Of a stretch of DNA of 64,000 nucleotides, positions 45,867-54,840 are shown in pieces. The translations under genes and the position numbers were made by a program. Position 1 is the stretch's first letter, and the number at the start of each line of letters is the position of its first letter. The DNA is from Campanula takesimana (Eukaryota; Streptophyta; Magnoliopsida; Asterales; Campanulaceae): NCBI GenBank assembly GCA_026119855.1, contig JAOWBW010002502.1, positions 62,001 to 126,000 of the forward strand. The letters run 5' to 3'. The notes beneath the pieces were generated by a model. The model was not told where the DNA came from and did not search any database. It saw only the letters and a program-made list of their open reading frames with translations.

Positions 45867-47417
45867 TGTTGGGTATGCTTATTATAAACCACTCCTATTA
45901 CCTTAATTTGATTGATCCCATAATCTTATTTTACTCTTTGTGGACTTTAGGATATATTGTAAGAAGTACTTGTACTTCATTTAGAATAAGTCCACTTTAT
46001 AGTTGAATAGGCTTAGCAGATTAGGACTCAATTTTTTCTAAGTCTGGAAAAATGAGGTAGGTCCATTGCCTACCGCATGTAACCTACCGCATGACCAAGG
46101 TGCCGCATTCTCTATGCTTGCCGCAGATAACCTTGCCGCATGGTTTCATTCTACCGCGTGAATCTCTACCGCATGGAACCTTGGTTGAAGAAACTCAAGT
46201 TTGTTCAAACTTAACCATGGTCACATTTATGTCTTTACCTTGGTTAGTTTTGAACGTTGCAAATTCAAATTTCAAATTTGAATACAACTGTCATCATAGT
46301 ACAGTTGGACCACCATGACTCTGCAACAAAAGGACAACTCAGACTGAGCTCCAATTAGACTTCAACAGCTCATTGTCCTTCAACTTGGACCCCAAGTATT
46401 TCTAACGGCTAGTTTCTCCATCAAGGCTATAAATAGACCTTGAATTCTTCATTGAAAGATACGCTGAGATTCTAAGAGAGAAATTGCTGTTGAAATTCTT
46501 GGTGATTGAAGATCATACTCAAGATTTCCAGAATCCCTTGAATCTTCAAGCACTCAACCTTCAAGTCTTCAACAAATCTCCAGCAACCTTCAAGATCAAA
46601 TCTCAAGCCTCTCAACACAAGATTCATTAGGCTCTAAAATCATATAGATTTCAAAGAGTTCTTGATTCTTACACACACACTCACCCCGATTGATCAATCA
46701 CATAGATTGAATCATTAGGGATACACTGGTCTAAGTCTAGGATTGTTCTTCATAGAAAATAGGAGTTAATTCAGTTCTTCATCTTTGTAATCTGTACTCA
46801 AGAGAATTAATACATCCTCCATTCAAAATCCAAGACTGACCATCTTGGTAAAGGACGTAGATCTTTTAACAGATCGAACCTTTCCAAATCATTGTGTCAT
46901 TTACTTACTGCACTTTACCTTTCTGCAAATTTACTTATTGTTCATCTTGTTCATATTGCTCTTCACTTGTTCATATTAATTTTGTTTGTCTTTTAGTGTT
47001 TGATCTTTCAGATTTAAGAACAAGTGTGAATTGTGTTTGTTTGTCTACCTCATTGCCTAAGTTAAAATCTGACTAACTTATCATTTGCCAAAAATCTCCA
47101 AGACACAAATTTTCAATCTTTCAACCTACCTCACCTTAACCTACCGCACTACTACCTACCGCATATACATCTACCGCACTACCTACCGCAAAAACTAACC
47201 TACCGCATTGAACTTATCAAAACCAACTCTTAACTTGTTTCAACGAAAACTTCCGCTGTGCATTTTATACTTGACCGTGTGGTTTTTATCTACCGCAAAA
47301 CTCAAGTGTAAGCATAAAGGTTGAATTTTGAAAAAGGGTTGAAATTTTAAATAGGCTATTCCCCCCCCCCCCCCTCTAGCCTCTTTTCATACCCTTGTTG
47401 TGTCTCTGGGACCAACA
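45867..47417 (+). repeat. SIRE 3' LTR
   Basis: 1551 bp, almost identical to the 5' LTR. The C run near 47361-47374 is 14 C in place of C-A-C7 in the 5' LTR. Confidence 0.95.
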
Positions 47418-48679
47418 CAGACCGAACGTAGTTCGACTCTAAAAATACGCAAAAACGGGGGTTTAAGGTATTTTGAAAATCATTTTGAAAACAATATTGC
47501 AGTAAGTAAAGTTTTAGAGTTTAGAGAGTAACCCATACTGAGGAATCAATGTCCTTGACCCAATTCTGAATATACTCCTTTTTGTTGATGACGAACCGTC
47601 TCCAGTTGCAATCCATACTGAGGAATCAATCTCTTTGACCTAATTCTGAATATACCCTGTTGTTGATGACGAACCGCCTTCGGTTTAGAGACACCAGTTA
47701 CCCGGACCTTGCTTTTCCTTCCAACGAACTTGCCTTCTCCGTTGAAAATATGAATCCTATGTTATTAACATACATCTTGATAACAATTATCGGACTCTGG
47801 ATTTGGAGACGCCAATTACTTGGATCCTTTCTTCTCCTTCCAACGAACTTGCCTTCTTCGCCGGAAAATGTGAATCCTATGCCATTAACATACGTCTCGA
47901 TGGCAATTATGGGACTTTGAGGGGTGTGAATCCTATGTTATTAGCGTATGCCTTGATAACAATTGTGGGACCACTGGTTACGGAGATTCCAATTACTTGG
48001 ATCATTGCTTCTCCTTCTGACGAGACTGCCTTTCTGTCAGAAAAGTGAATCCTATACCATTAACATACATCTCGATGGTAATTGTGGGACTCTAAATGGT
48101 GGGATCCTGTGTCATTAACTTACGTCTTGATAATAGTCGTGGGATACCCGGTTGTAAATGCTTTGTTATTAACATACGTCTCGATGAAAGTTACCGGATT
48201 TAAAGTTTGCTGATGTAGATTTTGTTGCTCACCCATGATCTTGGATGTGCAGTGAGAATAAATTCATACTGAGAAACAACTTTACTTGTTCCAATTCTGA
48301 AAATATTTTTTTGTTGACGACTCAATGTTCCATCTTTAACCGGGTTCAGATTCGACCTTTCAGTCAAAAGCAGGGCTTTTTCTGACCTTTCTGTTAGAAG
48401 CAGGGCTTTTCTGGAATTTCAGTCAAAAGCAGGGCTTTTTCTGACCTTTGTTGAGAAAACAGGGTTTTCTGCTGGATTTCTGGGGGATACCTCGTATGAG
48501 GGAGAGATGTCTCATACGAGGCTTCTCTGTTTTTACGTAGATCAGAGACATTTTAGGCGCTGGAAGTGATTTTCAAATCACTTTTTCTTATTTTACTTCG
48601 GGAATTCTCAACCCTAGGTGAATTTTTCACTCAAAAATCATCATTTTCACCAAGCTCTAGTGATTCCCAACCCTTTCTG
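47418..48679 (-). repeat. Tat element III interior: composite repeats and leader
   Basis: Starts with the second half of the split motif (CGAACGTAGTTCG). About 47690-48200 is a degenerate repeat of 'GAATCCTATGTTATTAACAT' with ATTACTTGGATC and CTTCTCCTTCC blocks, alternating short and long spacing. About 48345-48470 holds four copies of a roughly 32-bp unit (TTCAGTCAAAAGCAGGGCTT type). 48489-48521 is a variant of the LTR palindrome pair (CCTCGTATGAGG / TCTCATACGAGG). No pol or gag sequence. Confidence 0.7.
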
Positions 48680-50816
48680 ATGGCCAGTGCTAATCGATCC
48701 CACAAAGAGCACCTCTTTGGTAGGCACATGAAGGGTAAAGTATGGGCGACGGACGAGTTGTGCCCATTCTCCGAGGATTATATTTCTCATGCCGTTCGGA
48801 CGAGGCGGTAAGGATCTCTTCCTTTTACTGAGTTTTCATGTCAATTTCGTTGTTGCATGTCTCAATTTGGTGCCTTCGCAGTCCGACTTTTGTCAATTTT
48901 CACCTAGAATTATTGCTGCTAGGATTTACCATGCATGGCTGATCTTTCGATGGAATTTCATCCTTATTGATGTTTGAAAATCATTGTAGTATAGTAGTAC
49001 ATGATTTCGACTGTCGCTCTAGGCAATTTTGCGATTTTTCAGGTAAAATGCTTAAGCGAGGATTTTACCGGTTTTCTGACATCCGTCTCTTTTGTCTTTG
49101 TTGCTTGCAGTCATTCAGGGTTGTCTATAACTGTAGAGGCAGCGTGTGAGCCATTGCCGATAGGTGGGCAACTCTTAATGGTGAGATGAAGGAAGAGATC
49201 GAGAATCTCGGGTTTAAGCCTTTCTTTGATGGCTTAGTTGGTGAGAGGAGGAATGTTCACTTGCTCCAAGCTATTCGGGAGCACTGGTGGGACAATACTC
49301 ACACCATGCATATGCGGTGGGGGAAGGTCACTATGACCCCTATTGACTTTCATGCCATTACTGGGCTTGCTATCGTCGGTGAGCCGCTTGAGGTGGATGC
49401 CGATTTCTCTCCCAGTAGCGATTATATGAGGCATTTTCTAGGCTTCTCTGTGCGTACCTTAGGCAAGGATGTCCCTATGAATACTTTGAGGGACAAGGTT
49501 GATGCCTATGTTACTGTTAATGCTGGTCAGATGCACCTTACCGCCACCCGTATTGCAGCTGTCCGTAGCTTTCTGTGGTGGGCCTTTTCTGAGACGCTAT
49601 TTACCAATCATGCGTCGACTGCCTCATTCACTCTTCTGAGCTGCCTGAGGGATATGAAGCATGTGACTGATGCTAGTTGGGGTTCAGCTAGCTTGGCCCA
49701 CTGCTATGTGGCGATGGATGAGAGTTCGCGAGATTGGACGAACGCTGGCTTAGACGGCTACAGTCATGCATGGGAGGTATAATACTCATCTTCTTCGGTA
49801 TTTCTCCTTTATTTCAGCCCCAGTTTACTTTCTGTCTCAGTAACTCATTTAGTTTTGACATTTTTCTATATTTCTCCCATTCGCAGGCTTGGGGCTACGC
49901 CATGTTTGGTCTCTTCACTTTCAACCTTCGAGACAACACTGTTATGTTCCCAGATACTTTGAGATGGCGTCGGGGTAACAGGGATACCTGTGATGAGCAG
50001 GCGGAGGGGGCTGAGATGACTGTGGGGCGCATGCGGCTGTATTTTGACAGATGGGAGGCCGTCCCTGAGTCCGCTGTTGCTTTCTTTCCTTGGCGGAGTC
50101 GGGGCATTGATCATGTTTACGGGTTTGCTGGTATGAGATTGCTGACGATTGGCCTTGGTGGGGGATGCTTCTATTTAGGAGAGAGAGTCTCTAGCCAGCA
50201 AAGTGGTGGCAGGCTCGATGTTATTGTCCCCTTGGACCCACCAGCTCACATGCTTAACTCTTATGCCATCTCGGAGGAGGAGAGAGGGGACCTCATCATT
50301 GGTCAGTATGATTTTGACCATATGTCTCTGGAGGCCAATTATCAGGACTTTCTTGCTCGTCTCATGCCCCGGTTGATTATAGAGGGTGATCAGGCTCAGG
50401 CCCAGGGAGTTGTCCACGTCCCTTTCCGTCCACAGCTTGGACCGGCTTCATTTACCTACAGCGTGGCTAAGGGGATAAAGAGCACCGAGGACCTTCCCGC
50501 CCAGTACGATATGCCTGAGGGACTCGTACCCCTTTCCGACGCGACCATGGTATGGTTCATGACCCTCCTTCCGTCATTTTTGTCATTCTACCATTTCATA
50601 CCTCTATTAATCATTTATCTGAATACTTTGACATCTCTATTTATTTTTTCTCAACAGGTGCCCATTACTGAGTATAGAGAGGTTGCGGGACGGCTTGCCC
50701 AGTTTATGGCCAATGCTAAAAGGGTGAAGAGAGAGACCGCGGATCTCTTAGGCCGCTTGGCTCGCCAGACAGCAGAGTCAGCTTCTTGCAGGAAAAGGCC
50801 TCAGACCGATTAATGA
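48680..50816 (+). CDS. Antisense PMD-type gene with introns, in Tat element III
   Basis: The best exon model is 49164-49776, 49887-50549 and 50658-50816, with a likely first exon 48680-48807 (MASANRSHKEHLFGRHMKGK). The intron at 49777-49886 (GTATAA...TTCGCAG) joins codons cleanly (GYSHAWE|AWGYAMFGLF). The intron at 50550-50657 (GTATGG...TCAACAG) is 108 bp, so the unspliced frame also stays open. The first intron acceptor (near 49163) is less sure. The protein, about 500 residues, shows MRWGKVTMTPIDFHAITGLA, LLSCLRDMKHVTDASWGSAS and YVAMDESSRDW, typical of the plant mobile domain family. It is antisense to the element's pol and is one of two antisense genes here. No stop or frameshift in the modelled exons after 49164. 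Function unknown. Confidence 0.65.
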
Positions 50817-51385
50817 TCACGTGGCAGTGGCGATGTCTCCTTGTTTTTGATGACGGAGTTGATAGGATCCCTCATCCCCTCTTTTTGTTGATGATGTATT
50901 TGTTGCCTCGGCGTAGGCGAAGACAGTTTTTTCTTTTCTTTGGTTTGTACCTATGCAACAGTTAACTCCTAACTCTAACACACAATACTTTTGTTAATTT
51001 TAATTTTTATTTCTGACTGTGTAAATGAATTGATTCACATCCGGTTGGTCAACCGAGGGTATTTTTATGAGATGAATTCGTGTTGGGTCATCTGTATGTG
51101 ATGTATAAACTGTCTGGGGTGCATTTCTGAGGTGTTTGAGCCATGTTTTAACTCATTAGGCAACCTGAATCTGAGCAGAGTTTCTGTCGTCTGAATTGGG
51201 AGATGCCTTGTACGAGACATCGATGTCTCGTACGAGCCATGCTGTTAATCTGCGGCTGTTTCTCCTTTTTCCTCAAGGATTTGGTGTCCAAACTCGTATA
51301 TAAACACCTCTAGTCCATCCTAGAATACCACGCAGCCTTAAATCAGTTCTGGGAACTTTTCTTTTGGAGTGAAATTCTCAACCTT
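50817..51385 (+). promoter_or_regulatory. Spacer between two antisense genes, with a palindrome pair
   Basis: No ORF. 51207-51236 holds TTGTACGAGA and TGTCTCGTACGAG, the same pair as in LTR III, 150-180 bp before the ATG of the next ORF. A plausible TATA (ATATAAACACC) follows at about 51297. A promoter is inferred. Confidence 0.45.
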
Positions 51386-52577
51386 TTGCTCCCAATGGCC
51401 CTAACAAAATCCTTCCCTTCATCAATAATTGCTGATGAGTTTTCCCTAGACTCGGAATTAGTGGAACGCTACAAGAGTGGCTTAGCAACGTTCTTTCGCT
51501 TGTTTGACAAGGCTCGTCAAGGAAGGTTCGTAGAGATGTTCGGTTTCAAGATTCTTTTCACCTTGAAGAATCTAAAATCGGAATGGGACCTTCTAAAGGG
51601 AGTTGCACGCTTCTGGGATCCTTCGACTCATCTCTTCAACTTTTCGCTTAATGAGATGATCCCTACCATAGAGGAGATGGCGGCTATCCTGGATATGCCA
51701 TTGACAGGAGTGATTTCGGTGCCCAAGTATGACAAGGTACCGGCGGAATCTCTCAGGGATTTATTGAGTATAGGCCTTCCCGAGGCGCAGAGTTATATTC
51801 ATAACCGCTATGTTGATCTCCACGCTCTACCTAGGAGATTTAAAGGTCGGGTGACTCTCGGTCATGACGTGGATTCCCAGTGTTGCCTCTTGGCCTTATG
51901 TTTATTTCGGAGCGTACTTTTTGCGAGCAAGTGTGGCATGACGAACACGGAGCTCGTGGACATCGTTCTTCAAGCTAGAGGATGGGCCTTTAACATTCTT
52001 CCCCTTATCTTGGGGGAGACCCTTCATGGTCTTGATGAGCTACACCGAACCGCAAGACAATTTTGTGTTAGGGGGACGTGCTTGGGACATTTCTTTCATG
52101 GACTCAGAGTTCTCTACGAGCTTGGCTCGTGCTTGGGGGCAAGGCACCACTATGGACCGTTGGACCAATCTTCGCCATGATGGAGGGAGCATCTATTTGC
52201 CGAATAAATATTTGGATTGGTTTCCCTCAGAACTCCGTCCCAATGCTGAGAATATTGATGACATTCACCGTCCTTTGTTGGGGGACCAATTCGACCCTAG
52301 CTTGAATTTGAGGAAGAAGGAAGCTAAGGAGGATCCTTCTAATATCAGTGTAGATGCCACTCAAGATTTTTTGGATAGTGAATTTTACGAGAAGAGAGTA
52401 AATGGACTTCCCGGTAAATTTCATGCTCTAGATAGGCCTCATGTGTTTGCAAGACTGACTCCCTCGGTGTTCAGTAGACTTGACGTTCCTCCCGGTTTCG
52501 AGATACCTTTTCATAAGAGGAAGAGGAATGACAAGGCGGATCGTGGTCAAGCCCCTACTAAGTTAAGGAATAAATAG
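51386..52577 (+). pseudogene. Second antisense PMD-like ORF of Tat element III, frameshifted or deleted
   Basis: The ATG at 51386 (or 51395, MALTKSFPSS) opens a PMD N-terminal region: MFGFKILFTLKNLKSEWDLL, FWDPSTHLFNFSLNEMIPTI and FNILPLILGETLHGLDELHR, close to 16073-16700 in element II. After HRTA the match leaves this frame (stop at 52180). The overlapping frame 52026-52577 continues with NLRHDGGSIYLPNKYLDWFP and a basic tail (FHKRKRNDKADRGQAPTKLR). The RQFGxxQxIP-type middle found in element II is absent, which points to an internal deletion plus frameshift around 52050-52130. No introns. It lies just past the end of pol, in opposite orientation. Confidence 0.7.
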
Positions 52578-52744
52578 ATCCTTAGGAGTATCGAGAGATT
52601 GCTTAGATAGACCAATGCTTAGATTTTTAGTATTTTATTTATTTTCTTTTGCAAGTTGGTATTCATGTTAGAAATTTTCTTATTGCTTTCTTGAAATGCA
52701 TTCAGTTAATAAGAAAACAAGACTTTGATTTTATTTATTGAATA

Positions 52745-52820
52745 GACCGGACCAAAAGGCTGCCTACGTTCTCCTTTTTCATCAATTAAATAAGGAGCTC
52801 AGGTCATCGTAGTTCTTGTT
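52745..52820. other. Conserved GCCTACG...CGTAG motif, fourth locus
   Basis: GGACCAAAAGGCTGCCTACG, GGAGCTCAGGTCATCGTAGTTC. It is followed by a palindrome pair at 52856-52886 (CTCGTATGAG / TCTCGTACGAGA). Confidence 0.75.
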
Positions 52821-52928
52821 TAAGAAAGACAAAAATATGTCTGCTGACTGACATGCTCGTATGAGATATAGGTGTCTCGTACGAGACTATCCCCTATGTC
52901 TTTTTTTTAATGCACACCCTGATTTTTT

Positions 52929-53034
52929 GCCTAGACTGCCCTTTCAGGTTATCAATCTAGCGGGCTTCTTTTCTCGTGCCTTTAGCTCTAACTTTTGCCT
53001 AGGCCGCCCTTACGGGTTTTCAACCTGGCGAGCT
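52929..53034 (-). repeat. Paired post-pol motif, third locus
   Basis: CCTAGACTGCCCTTTCAGG and CCTAGGCCGCCCTTACGGG, each followed by TTATC or TTTTC and AA.CT.GCG. They are 68 bp apart at the 3' end of pol. Confidence 0.75.
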
Positions 53035-54553
53035 TTCTCTTTTTCTTTGAAAAAGGGCACGAGTACTTCTCAAGCTTGTCCATGTTGACTGGCTTCGGCA
53101 GTTGATCTCCATCTATGTCTGCGAGTTGTGCCGCTCCTCCTGAGAAGATCTTCTTGACTATGTAAGTGCCTATCCATCTTGGTCCCCACTTTCCCATAGG
53201 ATTGAATGGTCCAGGACGATGTTCGCGTAGGACAAGGTCCCCTTCTTTGATGTTTCTGGATTTGACTTTTTTACTGAATGCTCGGGCCATTCTCCGTTGA
53301 TATGCTTGGATATGCTCGGCGGCTCGAAGTCGTCGCTCATCTAGCAAGGCTAGTTATTCATAACGGCTGTTCAACCATGCGACTTCATTCACTTGGTTTT
53401 CTAGGAGAACCCTTAGTGATGGTACTTCTAATTTGATTGGTAGCACTGCTTCCATCCCATAGGCTAGGGCGTAGGGAGTTTCACCGGTGGCAGTACAGAT
53501 TGAAGAACGGTAGCCCCAGAGTGAAAACGGTAGCTTGTCAGGCTAGTCTCTGCCGGTCTTAGCCATTTTCCTAATGATGGTCTCTATGGTTTTGTTAGCA
53601 GCTTCGACTGCTCCATTGGTATGTGGTCGGTACGGTGACGACTTATGTCTCTCTACCTTGTACTCTGCAAGCAGTTGGTCACATTCTTTTTCAAAGTACG
53701 TGCCATTGTCAGATATCATCTCATGAGGTACCCCATATCGGCATATGATGTGGATCTTAATAAACTCAGCCACCTTTTTGGCATTTAAGACTTTGTAGGT
53801 TTGAGCCTCAATCCACTTAGTGAAGTAATCAATGGCGACCAACATGAATGAGTGTCTATTATAACCTGTCGGTGAGACTTTGCCAATGACGTCTATTCCC
53901 CATGTAGAAAATGGCCAAGGGGATGTCATGGGGTATAACACGGACGGTGGTGCGTGTTGCAAGTTAGCATGTATCTGGTACTTGTGGCATTTCTTAACCA
54001 TCTCGGTGCAGTCGGCCTCCATTGTAGCCCAATAGTATCCTAGTCGGATGACTTTCTTTGCTAGCATATTGCCATTCATGTAGGTTCCATAGACTCCTTG
54101 ATGGACTTGGTCCATGATTTCTACGGCTTCGTGCTCATCAGTACAGAGTAGACACTGCTTGTGGTGTTTCTTGTAGAGGCGATCACTTATAATAATGAAT
54201 TGGGCGGCAAACCGTTTGAGGGCTATCTTCTCTTTAGGTGATGCGTCTGATGGGAATGTTCCATCTAGGAGGAAATGCAATACATCATAATACCAAGGCT
54301 TATCGTCTAAGGCATTTACGGAAACAGAGTCACACTCTTCTTTGCAGTCATGCAGATCTATGATCGAGTAATAAGCAGGAGTCGTTCGCCTTGTGACTTT
54401 GAAGGTTTTGACTTCGGTCCATTCGGGAATTTCTACAAGTGATGCTAGCATGGCTAGCGAGTCTGCTAAGGGGTTCTTATCTCTAGGGAGATAGTAGAAA
54501 GTGACTTCTTTGAACTGTTTGACCAAGTCTTGGAGATGGTCGTTATATTTCAT
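52988..54553 (-). pseudogene. Tat-type gypsy pol remnant (RNase H end and integrase), element III
   Basis: On the - strand, 336 open codons from 54553 carry the tail of the archaeal-type RNase H (FYYLPRDKNPLADSLAMLAS), the integrase zinc region (IMDQVHQGVYGTYMNG...CHKYQ) and a core with a complete D, D, E set (WGIDVIGK, ISDNGTYF, TNGAVEAANK). Reading stops at a TAG (53545-53543) where other copies have Trp, and another stop lies near 53354. The C-terminal domain continues at 53347-52988 (GDLVLREHRPGPF, KWGPRWIGTYIVKKIF). It is less decayed than elements I and II. The upstream side is cut at about 54548 by the truncated LARD LTR. Confidence 0.9.
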
Positions 54554-54840
54554 TTTTTTTTTAATATGAAATAAGGAAGATCAATAAAAGAAAATAAAGG
54601 GTTCCCACCACACTCACGGTCAAACAAAGTCAAAGTTATTGGGTGAGGTGGCAACATTCAATAGGGTAGTCAATGTAAGTCAAACCTATTTATATATATT
54701 TGTTTAGCTGAAATCAATCTATTTTGACAGATTTTCTAGTACGATTTACTAAGTCTTTTAAAATAATCAAACTAACACAAATTAAATTATAAAATAATAT
54801 TTTGCGTAAAATTTATATGAAATTGGGACGGGTCGTCACA
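54548..54840 (-). repeat. Truncated 3' LTR of the LARD-like element
   Basis: 293 bp nearly identical (about five differences seen) to 60308-60600, the start of the full LTR. On the - strand it begins TGTGACGACCCGTCCCAATT at 54840 and is cut in a T/A run at the junction with Tat pol. Confidence 0.9.

Larger units (their letters stand above)
34092..47417 (+). mobile_element. Full-length Ty1/copia SIRE-type retrotransposon
   Basis: 13,326 bp, bounded by the 5-bp target duplication CAGAC (34087-34091 and 47418-47422). Order: LTR 1547 bp, PBS, gag, pol, long spacer, accessory (env-like) gene with intron, polypurine tract, LTR 1551 bp. By eye the LTRs differ by one clear substitution (C/T near 34150 / 45925), one base in a T run, and the length and composition of a C run near their 3' ends. 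That is very little divergence for 1.5 kb, so the insertion is recent. Pol has no interruption; gag and the accessory gene each have one apparent frame break. It lies on the + strand inside the - strand Tat element III. Confidence 0.95.
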
